Below are positions 33,968 to 44,092 of a stretch of 64,000 bases of DNA, one piece after another; the stretch's first letter is position 1, and every line of letters begins with the position of its first letter. The stretch covers positions 4,962,501 to 5,026,500 of the forward strand of contig JAKSXM010000231.1 of the NCBI GenBank assembly GCA_022575985.1. The letters are read 5' to 3'. The DNA comes from Anagrus nilaparvatae. Its lineage: Eukaryota > Arthropoda > Insecta > Hymenoptera > Mymaridae. The position numbers and the translations under genes are program-made. The notes under the pieces were generated by a model. The model was given only the letters and a program-made list of their open reading frames with translations, did not search any database and was not told the DNA's origin.

Positions 33968-35511
33968 AGCTCGTCCGAAAAAAGCTGGAGTAATTGCTCA
34001 TTTAAAGAAGTGTTTTAGTTATTGTATAGCTAAAAATAAAGGTAACAGTAAGGCTATTTCCACAGCATTGAGGAACGTTCCAAATCATGTTTTTGGTAAT
34101 CATACTAATTGTGGAAACTGGTGTTCGAAGTCAGAAAAAGATCACACAATTCTTTTAAAAGATAATAATCTTTTCCAGGCATTAAGTCAAATATTTAAAG
34201 TGTATGCTGCAAATGCACATAAGTTTTCAATTTCAGCATCCAGCCAGAGAAATGAATGCCTTAATCAAGTAATAACAAAAATGTACCCAAAAGATAAGTG
34301 TTATAGTAGGTCAGAATCTGGAGATTTTAGAGTAGCTTGTGGAGTTGTTCAATTTAATGAGGGAATTAATGGTATGCAAATAATAAAAAATTTATTACAT
34401 TTATCTCCTGGTCAGCATACCAAAGCTTTAGTAGACTATCGAGATAGGATAAGAAAAGAAAGGTCTGAGAAAATTAAGTTGGCATCAACAAAGGCTCGTC
34501 GCCAATTACTCAAAAAAAAAAAGAGAAATTCTTAAAACTCTTACTGAAAATCGCGAAGGTACCAGCTATCAGCCAAACTGTGGTATAACATTAAATGCTT
34601 ATTCTGATGACACACCTAATAATTTATCATTGGAAACCGTCAGATCTCAAAATAATATTACCTTTGTTTATTACGATCTTGAAACATCTGGATTGTACGG
34701 AGATGCAGATATTTTACAAATAGCTGCAAAATCTGGAGAAAAGAAATTTTCAGTTTATATAACACCTACACAAGCAATTGATCCTAGAGCTTCTGAAGAG
34801 ACCGGTTTAACTTGTGTTGGTGAAAAACTATTTTTTAGAGGTACCTTAATGGAAACTATCCCCTTACATTCAGCTTTGTACAGTTTTTATAAATTTTTAA
34901 AAAAAATTGATGAAAAATGTTTATTATTAGCATACAATGGTCAAAGGTTTGATGATCCAAGGTTATTACGAAAAATAAAATCTGTCGGTTTGATCGATAA
35001 ATTTGCAAATATTGTTCACGGATTTTGCGACCCTGAATTAATATTAAAAAAACAGTTAACTGAACGTAAAGGACCAGGTGCATTTAGATTACAAAATATG
35101 GCCAAAGATATTTTAAAAGAATTCGGACAATTTCACGAAGCCCTATTTGATGTACAAGTATTAGAGAAGTTAACTAATAAATTAATAAGTACAGATACTA
35201 TTTTCAGAAAAATTAAACTATTTCATCCTTTTTGCGAAAAAGTATTTGAAAACGATAAAGTTAACCAATTGATTCCTAGTCTAAAAATTATTAAAGATTT
35301 GACTAATGTTAATGTTTGCAAAAAAATGATTACTTCTGAAATAACTTACCAAAATTTAGAAACTATATACCAAGAAAATGGTGAAAAAGTATTAATTGAA
35401 TTTTTATCCGAAAAAATTGATAAAAGAAAATATAGAGTTACGAACAAACCCGAATACTTGGACAATATTGTTCAACACTTTAAAAATAAAAGTTTTAATA
35501 TTGGAAAATAA
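33968..35511 (+). pseudogene. Mutator-like transposase C-terminus joined to DEDDh exonuclease
   Basis: Part 1 (about 33968-34535, open from LARPKKAGVIAHLKKC) has PNHVFGNHTNCGNWC, SASSQRNECLNQVI, GDFRVACGVVQFNEG and a basic tail ARRQLLKKKKR. This is the C-terminal region of the Mutator-like transposase domain that is widespread in arthropod repeats. Part 2 (frame open from about 34521 to the stop at 35509-35511) is a DEDDh 3'-5' exonuclease: Exo I YYDLETSGL, Exo II LLAYNGQRFDDPRLL, Exo III HEALFDVQVLEKL. The parts are offset by one frame exactly at a run of 11 A (34512-34522). Either the copy is frameshifted or the run is a slippage site. The 5' half of the transposase is missing; an acceptor-like AAGTTTAG precedes the open part. 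No terminal repeats were identified. Confidence 0.75.
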
Positions 35512-36270
35512 TATGATAAAATTAAATTTATATAAAATTTATAAGTACACTCATTTTTAACCATAGATTATTACTTAAAAAATAATAAGCAAAGATTATA
35601 ATAAGTTTTATCAAAGATTATTATAACGTTTAATCATAATGCTGTTGACCAGTTATAAAATAAATATACTGTTCTTATGTATTTAAATAATAAAATAAAT
35701 ATCTTAGAAAAATATATTTTTATTTTTTTATTTGCACATTTACCTTTTTGTGAAAACGCAATTAATTTTTATGTATTGAAAAGAAATTAATTAATTAGAA
35801 ATTTACATGCACTATGTGTTTTATGTATATGCAGCATATATACTCTAATACACAGATTCCGTTTTTAAAAAGCGCGCACTATGCGACGTTGTCGCCTTAA
35901 AATTTTTATCGGTTTTTTATTTTTTCTAATTAAAATATCTTTTATATGAAAAACACAATTTATTTAAAAATCAAATACTAGTTTCTTCAACTATTTATTT
36001 ACATTGTGCTATTTTTTTAAAAAAATTCATCGTTTGGTTTTCATATTGACATAACATAAAAATCTCAAACCCCTGATTTTTTACTCAGCTCCTATGCTTG
36101 CAATGTATAAGGACTCAACTTTGGAGCTTTGTATCTCCTAAATGAAAACCACAGTTTTCTTTAAATTTTTTTTTTATGTGTATTATTATAATATAAAGCC
36201 CCTATAAAAATTATATCGATTTCTATCGTGATCAAAATACAGAGTAATCAACCTTAAAGTAAATTAACAG
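35512..36270. other. AT-rich stretch, nothing recognised
   Basis: No exon or repeat array is supported. It ends at the acceptor-like AATTAACAG used by the gene remnant that follows. Confidence 0.35.
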
Positions 36271-37799
36271 CTCAAATAATGGCGTCCCCATAAATTCTTA
36301 AATAATTATATGGTTTAATAAGGTTTGACATTTTTTGAGTATTATTTTTTTTATTTTTAAGGTAAAAACATGTGTTTGTTTTTAAATTTTAATAAAATAT
36401 CATTTTTTATTAATCAAAATTAGGGTTAAATGAAAGAGAAAAATTTGCTGATTCAGTGTGAATTTGAACTTTAAAAAACTATCAAGTATATTAGGAGCTA
36501 GAGACAATTAAAGTTTATCAAAATTAATTTTTTCCTGAATATAATAATAATAATCAAAAATAAAATCTATTAAAAAAAAAGTAGAACAAAAGAAAATAAT
36601 TTATTCAAGTTATTATTATTATATTCAGAAAAAATTTAATTTTGATAAACTTTAATTTTCTCTAGCTCCTTATATACTTGATATTTTTTTAAAAATCAAA
36701 TTCACACTGAATCAGCAAATTTTTCTCTTTCATTCAAGCCTAATTTTGATTACTAAATTTAAAAAATGATATTTTATTAAAATTCAAAAATAAACACATG
36801 TTTTTACCTTAAAAATAAATTTAAAAAAATTTTATTAAACCATATAATTATTTTAAAATTTACGAGGACGCCATTAATTGGCCGAGTGTACGAGATAATT
36901 GAGAGGAACTGGCAATGTCTTATGACATGTATTGGAAAAGATGATATAGAAATATTTTTTGAAAAAATGGAAAATTATATGGATCAGCAGAGACATTCTT
37001 TACGATTGACTTATCAAAGTAAGACAATTAACTAAGCATTAACATTTTGAATTATTTTAAATATTATTTTGCAAAATTTTTTCATTTCAAATACAGTTGT
37101 CTTATCTTTAGACTCATCTTCTTCAGGAGAAGAATCATTAGCGTTAATATCCTTCTCATTAAATGATAATGATGTGCATCACGTTGAGTATGTAGCTGAT
37201 GATAGAGTTTTAGAATCTAATTTAGACTCTGAAAACGAAAAAAAAAACCAAGCCCAATTTAGTACTGAAAATGTAACATGTTAATTTTAATTGAATAGTC
37301 GGATTTTCATTAATTTATTGCATGAAGTAGTTGAATGTAAAATAGTTTATTCGTCTACTAATATTGTTTTAGGAAGCTGATGAAAACGAGAAAACATATT
37401 TCATCACCAATCGCCGTGATTTGACGTATGAAGAAAAAGTAAGAATATTTATCAATAATTTATTGAATAGTCGGATTTTAACTAATTTATTGCATTAAAT
37501 TGTTGACTGTAAAATATTTTGACTAATTTATTCTTATACTAATATTCTTTCAGGAAGCTGATCAGAACGAAAAAACATGTTGAATTGCTAATGACAATGA
37601 TTTCATACGCGAAGAAAAAGTAAGAATATTGCTGATGTATTTATTATATAGTCGGATTTTGACTAATTTATTGCATTAAATAGTTGACTGTAAATGGTTT
37701 GACTAATTTATACTGAAACTAATATTCTTTCAGGAAGCTGATGATAATGAGAAAACATGTTTAGTCGCCAAATACAGTGATTTGATATGAAAAGAGAAA
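36271..37799 (+). pseudogene. Unrecognised multi-exon gene remnant with triplicated exon
   Basis: Proposed exons: 36271-36278 continued at 36877-37018 (split by a MITE), 37097-37272, then three copies of a 66-nt exon at 37373-37438, 37554-37619 and 37734-37799. Phases agree: phase 1 into the third segment and phase 0 from 37272 on. The product starts QI|IGRVYEIIERNWQC, continues DDIEIFFEKMENYMDQQRHS, then an acidic/serine-rich segment (LSLDSSSSGEESLALI, DVHHVEYVADDRVLESNL), and then repeats of the form EAD.NEKT......D....EK. The first 66-nt exon is open. The second has TGA after KTC. The third has TGA near its end and has lost the donor GT. No known domain. No start exon was found. Probably a decaying gene, or one ending in copy 2. 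Confidence 0.45.
36279..36874. mobile_element. Near-perfect palindromic MITE, 596 bp, TA target duplication
   Basis: The ends read ATGGCGTCC...GGACGCCAT with TA on each side (36277-36278 and 36875-36876). The arms of ~290 bp pair almost throughout (ATTCACACTGAATCAGCAAA, TAAACACATGTTTTTACCTT and their complements) with a ~20 bp AT-rich turn near 36577. TA duplication fits Tc1/mariner-type mobilisation. It interrupts what reads as an exon. Confidence 0.85.
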
Positions 37800-37805
37800 A
37801 TAAGA
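37285..37805 (+). repeat. Tandem ~180 bp repeat (exon plus intron), three copies
   Basis: The exon starts at 37373, 37554 and 37734 give periods of 181 and 180 bp. Each unit has AATAGTCGGATTTT, ATTTATTGCAT, TAATATTCTTTCAG, the exon, then GTAAGAATA. The intron half also follows the exon ending at 37272, so the duplication unit included the upstream intron. Confidence 0.85.
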
Positions 37806-37965
37806 ATACTGCTTAAGTATTTAATTTAAAAATATTTGTAAAATATTTGTAAATTATTCGAAAGCATTGTAATTTTTAAATTTTGTACTTTTTTAGTGGC
37901 TATATCCTGTAAAAATTTCATAATAGTATATAATAGTTCTGCAAATAAAAAAAAATTATCGTTTA

Positions 37966-39181
37966 GAGTGGGCGGTTGGAGGGTGATGGATGAAGCCAAT
38001 GGCAGCGACCACAATTACATCACCTTCCAAGTGCGTGATAGGGTCGTTAATCAGCCCCCGTACAAGCGCCAACTAGGCTGGAATGTGTCAAAGATGGACG
38101 AGGACAGATTTGTGGAATATCGTGGAGGACTGACCACCCCGGGAGAGGCAGAGACTTTTGTCAAGAGGATAACTGCTTTTCTGAAGAAAGCTTGCGATGC
38201 CTCTATGCCGCGTAAACGGCCCTGGAAGGGTAAAAGAAGCATGTACTGGTGGAATGAGGAAATTGCGGAGCTTAGGCGGGTCTGTCACGGGGCACGCAGA
38301 AGACGGCAGAGAGCGTATGGCCGCCCAGAACTGGCTGCGCACTCTGAAGAGTACAAGGAAGCCAAGCATAGGCTGGCGAAAGCCATCCACCTCAGCAAGG
38401 CGCGCTGTCTTCGGTCGCTAAGAGATGATATCAATAGTGACCCGTGGGGCCTGGGATATAAGGTTGTCATGGGCAAACTTAAGTCCGGGTGTAACAACAC
38501 GATGGATGAAGCAGCGACCAAAATAATAGTGGACGCTCTCTTTCCGGATCATCTAAACCAACAACACCCAGCTTTGGGTGTCCCGAGGGAGCAAGTTCCG
38601 CTATTTAGCGAGGCGGAGATGCTTCAGGCAATTAGGTCAATGAAAAATGAGAAAGCGCCAGGACCAGACGGAATACCCGCGGAAGCCCCTAAGGCGGTTG
38701 CAAAGGTAATCCCTGGTCTCCTCCTTGGCATGTTTATGCGTGCCTCGTGGCAGGTGTCTTTCCAAAAGACTGGAAAGTGGCCCTCCTGGCTCTGATAAGC
38801 AAGGGAAAGGGTGAACCAGGATCTCCATCAACTTACATACCATTGTTTACGTTAAATACCATTGGCAAGGTGATGAAGAGCATGGTCAGAGGAAGATTGC
38901 GGCAGGCAATTAGGGAAGCGGGTGACCTTAGCGACGACCAACACGGTTTTCGTGAGGGGCGTTCCACGATCGGTGCCATCGAGCAGGTCGTGAAGGTGGT
39001 TATGAGGGCCATACGAGTGCGGCCGGATATTAAACCGGGCGTCCTGCTTGTCACGTTGGATGTGAAAAATGCATTCAACTCGGCTAAGTGGAACGATATG
39101 TTGCACTCCCTCGAGCAGGTATTCAGAGTTCCAGATCATCTGAGAAATATCGAGCTGGGACACGCTCGATGGCACAAGAGG
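37966..39181 (+). pseudogene. R1-clade ORF2 fragment (endonuclease end to RT fingers)
   Basis: Starts WRVMDEANGSDHNYITFQV, where SDHN is the last catalytic block of an APE-type endonuclease. It continues KRPWKGKRSMYWWNEEIAEL, RSLRDDINSDPWGLGYKVVM, MLQAIRSMKNEKAPGPDGIP, then after a frameshift near 38750 FPKDWKVALLALISKGKGEP, QHGFREGRSTIGAIEQ and LVTLDVKNAFNSAKWNDM (RT block with the first catalytic Asp). It stops abruptly at HARWHKR (39181), before YADD. GC-rich against its surroundings. It complements the 4664-6080 copy, which starts just C-terminal to this point. No target duplication was found. Confidence 0.88.
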
Positions 39182-39994
39182 TAAAGTATTAAGATATAAA
39201 ATAATATCAGCAAAATTTAATTTTTATTTATTAGTTTAAGAGAGCCCTATCGCCGTCTCCTAGATTAAAGAGTAATTTTTTTAATTGGGAACTGTACAAT
39301 TTTTTTTGTGAGAAAATATTCTATTTTTTACCAGCTATTTTTTATCCAAAGCATTGGATTTTAAATGAAATTAAATTTACTCCATTTAGAACCGAAGTAT
39401 AACCTCGAAATTTTTCACTTTTTCAGATACTTATTTCTTTTTTATTTGATCGAAAACTTAAGTATAAAACTTAAGTTAAATTCTTTTTTAATTTTCTTTA
39501 ATACTGGCATATCTTAGCTAATATTATTGGATTTTTTAGAAGCGATATGGCCCCCTTACTTAATTAGATAAAAATATTTAGATCCGCCTTTGTTGAGAAT
39601 TGTATTCCAAACAACATTAAAAACAACAATAATTCAAAAATATTTAAAGAAAATCGACATTTCTCGCTACTACCGCAGAAAAATTTTATACGGTCCTTAT
39701 CCATAAATTAAGAACGCCCCAAATAGCAGTTTACCATCCATTTAATTTACATGGCATGAGTCGTAAATATACTATTTTTTGTCAGTAGTCAGAAACTAAG
39801 TATTTGGCTGCTGCGCAGCTGCAAAAGATGTGCTTTCTCACCACTGAATTTACTTTAAAAATTAAAGCTTTCGTTAACTTACTTTACTAGGAATAAATTT
39901 TATTAAATTACAAATTAATTTTATTTATCTATTATTTTAAATATTTTTACATGAATGATACTAATTTTGTTGAATTAAATATATAATTTTTTTA
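39182..39994. other. Spacer between R1 fragment and PNGase gene
   Basis: AT-rich, no exon supported. AATAGCAGTTTACCATCCAT near 39721 resembles AATCGCAGTTTACCATTAAC near 7523, a small shared repeat. It should contain the 3' UTR and poly(A) site of the minus-strand PNGase gene. Confidence 0.4.
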
Positions 39995-42900
39995 TTAATT
40001 TCTTTTTGATAATATTCGCCAAATTCTTGATGAATTACTGTAAATCAAAAGCCAAAATCTAGCAAAGAGATTCATTTTCTTACGACTCAATTCTATTTGT
40101 AACGACATAGAAGACTCATTTAATTGTTTGTTCAAACTTTGCCGAAATAATTGAGCACTTTGCCAAGCTTCTTTTCCAATACCTCCAGAAAGAGTTGCAA
40201 TAAGGCTTACCTTATTAGCACCACGTAATTCTTTTGTATTAAAATTTTCATAATTTGAAATTTGGAGCTTTTTATTTTCATTGTCATTAAATTCACCTTT
40301 AAGCTCCCAGCTAATTTTACCGGTATCAAATGCAGCTGCCTTAGCTTTTAACCTTAAAGTGTCAAACTCTATGTTTTTGCCTTCTACAAGAAATACCCAT
40401 TTTAGTTTAGCAACGTCTGATTCCGGTGTTCTAGCTAAGTAAACCATTTTCCAATCCGATTCTTCTTTTTTAAATAATCCACCTTCAGTAAATTCTATTC
40501 CTTTTTCCCATTTTTTAATCTTGTCTAGAATTTTCATATTTTCCATATCTTTCGTTTCATACATATCATCTAATATGGAGTACTTAAATTCATATTTTGT
40601 GACTCCTTCTGGTATTTTCCACTGAAATGGCTTAATATTCTTAACATTCTGGAAATTGAAAGAGTAAATATCTAAAATAAGTTTTGGTTAACGTTAAAAT
40701 AATTTTATCTCACATTCGTTTCACCACGAGCTAATTTCCAAAATATTGATCCAGAAATTCTACCTCCATAATCTTCCTTGTTTAATTCTTCCATTGGTAA
40801 TTTCATCGCTTCAATCTCAAGTATATTCCTTTTTAATACAAGTTGTTTTCTTAGTTCGCTGTATTCATTATCATTCTGACGTAAGTTATTAACTTTTTTT
40901 ATAAATGATTCAAGATCTTTTTCCGAAAAATAATTTCGTCTTTTTAATACAGCTGACATGTCACTGGTATATTTACAAGTTACATTTTGTATTTCATCAA
41001 CTGAATACGCTATTATATAATTTAATTGTTTTCCCCAACCTTTCTCATAAACTAATGGCTTGTCCATTATATTTTCACAAGAATCAGCATGCATCCATCT
41101 ATTATGAGTATCAGACCAAACCTAAAATTAATAAAATAATAAAATTTAGATTAAAATTTTTAATTTTAAAGTGTTTTTCTTTACCTCTGTCCAAACATGA
41201 TCAGTCATATCATAAACTATTCTTGCGTCAAATCCAACCGTACGACATATGAGAGTAAATACATCTGCCCATTCACCACAACGACCGGTACGCGTCTCTA
41301 ATAATGGTTCTGGATCTGTATAACGCGGAAACTCAACAAGAGAATCACAATTGACACATCTGAAAAATAAAAAAAGCTATTTTGAATCAGGAAAAATAAA
41401 AAAATGGAAATTATTTTAAAGTTTATATACTTAAAAATTTCTACTATAGATATCATTGGATTAGAATCTGATCTTTTGCTAAAATATTCAGATTCTGAAT
41501 TACAGTTTTTGCAATCAGGATTGTTCATCCATGAAAAAAACTCTGTTTTAAACCAATTTAACAATTCTGCTAATAACAAATCTTCAAAGGAAATATTATT
41601 TAGAATTCCATTTGCTTCTGTTTCTCTGTAAATCAAGTTTTTGTAAAAATTAAACAATTATGAAGTGTTAAGAAGTAAATATTTTCCTCAAAATTGCTCA
41701 AAGAATGTTTGAAATATGACTTAATTAAAAATAAAAGAGAATAATAAAGAGGATGAAATCGTACAAAATCAAACAAACATAAACTAAAAAAGAATTTTCT
41801 AACAAGCTTTATAATTAATAAAAGTCATTAATTTTTATTAGAGCCCGTTCGTAATAAATTTTTGTATAGCCCGAAAAAAGTTTCAAGTCAATATTTTCAT
41901 TTTTAAGGTAAAAAAAACCTTGATCAAAAACGCTTTCAAAAAAAAAACAGTTTTTTTACCTAAAAAATTAAAATATTTACTTCAAACTTTTTTCAACCTA
42001 TATAAAAATTTTTTTTTTAATTTTTAAACAAATTAACGGGACGAACCCTTTTACAATAGTTTATAATAGAATAAGAAAATAAAATTTACATTTAAGAATT
42101 TACAATAATTTAAAATTTAATTACGTTTATGAAATAATAATTACAGTAATTATTTTTAAATGTTAGTGTGCATTATGCAAATTTACCCCGTTTTTTTTTA
42201 GACTCTTAATAAAACTAATTTCAGATTTATTAGATATATCTACTTTTTTGTTAATCATATTGAAGCTTTCTATGATTCTATACTGAGAAGATATTTTATT
42301 GTTTTTTTGAAATTCAGTTGGTATACTAAATAGAATATTTCGATCTCTAAGACGTGATCTTAATGGTATATGTAAATTAATAAAAAAATGACTATAATAA
42401 AATTAACAAAAAATTTTACCAATTTTAAACCTTTGAGTACAAAATACGAAATATTTCAAAAAAATATGAATAAAAGTTATTTCAAGAAAAATAGTTAATT
42501 TTTATTTTCCTTACAATGAAAAAAAGTAATAATGAGATTTTAAGATAAGTACAACTTTTTCATTAGTTTTACTCTGTTTTTACCTTTTTAAGTCTTCCAA
42601 TTTTTTTAAAGCTTCATTTTTTAGTTTATCAAAAGGTAATATTCTTTTTACTTTATCTTGTAAATTTTTATCTTCATATCTGAAAACTTGTTTAAATTGT
42701 TGAATGAAGCAGTTGAAATTTTCAGAGTGAAATTCTTCAAGCGCAGCTGGTATTCTTATTGGTACGGTTGTTAAATTCTCCGTTATCCGATCACTTGATG
42801 TTAAAAAAGTATTATTTTCCTGCCATAAAAATTGAATTAATTATAAAGAAATGGAAGTGAAATCATTTTTAATTGCAAATACAAAATAATTTAAATTTAT

Positions 42901-43002
42901 TTAACAATATTAATAAAAACAAAAAATTTTAAAATTAACAGAAACAACGTAAAAAATAATGCATGAGATGGTTGCTAAAACAAGCCATTTTATTGAGCTC
43001 AT
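39995..43002 (-). CDS. Peptide:N-glycanase (NGLY1/Pngl family), 7-exon model
   Basis: Exons, 5' to 3': 43002-42940 (tentative), 42819-42584, 42346-42284 (limits uncertain), 41625-41431, 41359-41185, 41121-40714, 40648-39995. Phases agree; the model is 597 codons. The enzyme removes N-glycans from misfolded glycoproteins, normally in the cytosol during ERAD. The transglutaminase-like core has zinc pairs CKNC and CVNC, catalytic Cys in [11 protein letters not shown] (about residue 213), His in DMTDHVWTE (240) and Asp in [10 protein letters not shown] (257), then [20 protein letters not shown] and [16 protein letters not shown]. The last exon is the C-terminal carbohydrate-binding PAW domain ([44 protein letters not shown]). 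The last ~30 residues after LQIELS are unusual and basic. No N-terminal PUB domain was found. The nearest in-phase upstream exon encodes [20 protein letters not shown], which looks like a signal peptide. If that exon is wrong, the true 5' exons lie further upstream. Confidence 0.87.
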
Positions 43003-43127
43003 TTCACGCAAACCTAAAATTTTTAGCGCTTTAGTGCCCAAGCTAAACCCAAATAACGTTTTTTTTTTAGATATTGTCATTCATTTTGTGCAGATTCTAT
43101 AGTATTCTAAAGTTCCATTTCTAAACT

Positions 43128-43272
43128 AGATTAAAAGCCGATATTAATTCTTAAGTCTAGTATATAAGTTATATAGTGTACTTGGCGATTTTTGAAGATA
43201 AATCGTGAATAGCTCCCAACAACAATATAAAATTTATAATGCTAGACTAGATTTAATATCGACTTTTAATCT
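43128..43272. mobile_element. Palindromic MITE (copy 2 of the 19.2 kb family)
   Basis: AGATTAAAAGCCGATATTAA pairs with TTAATATCGACTTTTAATCT. The middle, TCGTGAATAGCTCCCAACA, matches CGTGAATAACTCCCAACTA in the copy at 19244-19386. Confidence 0.7.
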
Positions 43273-43772
43273 GTTGTAGTAAGAGCTTAATAATAAAACC
43301 AATTAAAAGGGTATTAAAAATAATTTTAAAATAAAATCCATAGTAAAATTTCCTGCTAACTTCAAATGTAACATTAGTCTTGTCTCTGGCTGGTTGGATT
43401 TGCTATTTTGAACCAAACGGAACAACTCATCCAAATTTAATTATCTCCGAATCTACAACTAGAGAGACTTGTTTTGAGATAAGCTTTAAGTTGATAATAA
43501 ATCTAGGGTTATCCTATTTACCTATGCTTATAAGAAAGTGGCATACATAAAAATAACTTATACATTTTTTTACTTTATTTTAAATTTTTCGCCTTGTCAC
43601 GATAATGAATAAAAAATTGGTAAAAAAATTGGATTCTGCGGAAGGTATGGAAATTAAAGTGTTTTTTGTCATCTTTCAATTAGGTGAAAATGAGTTTAAG
43701 TTTTGCAAATGGTGGTCACCAAAACAATAAAAAATGCTTTTGTTGTTAAATACACTGAAAAATTTTTACGTT

Positions 43773-43860
43773 TACCGCAAGCGGAATCCGCTTGGCGCGA
43801 GAGGAAAAAATCCTCTTTCCGCGAGAGGAATTCCTCTTGCTGCAAGCGGATTCCGCTTGT
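43773..43860. repeat. Cluster of short perfect palindromes
   Basis: AAGCGGAATCCGCTT, GAGGAAAAAATCCTC, GAGGAATTCCTC and AAGCGGATTCCGCTT occur within 90 bp, joined by GCGCGAGAGG/CGCGAGAGG. The first and last are the same palindrome. GC-richer than its surroundings. Could be a compound hairpin, a transposon end or protein-binding dyads. Confidence 0.7.
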
Positions 43861-44092
43861 GGCTACAGGATGTTTTTTTTAATTTAATTATTTATTTATT
43901 TATTTTAAAAGCCAACTTTTCAGTAGGTCATTGGGAAAAATTAACCTTTCTTATTTAAAAGTAAAAAGAGAAGTTTATAGTAATAAAACAAACAAACGTT
44001 ATACAAATTAATGTAATTGATGAATAATATTTAAACTGCTTTATTGTTAATGAGTCGCCCATAGCGTGTATCGCATTAACAGCAGGGGGCTG

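Noticed and set aside
40905..41631. Plus-strand frames opposite the PNGase gene
   Set aside because: Antisense shadows of well-supported PNGase exons.
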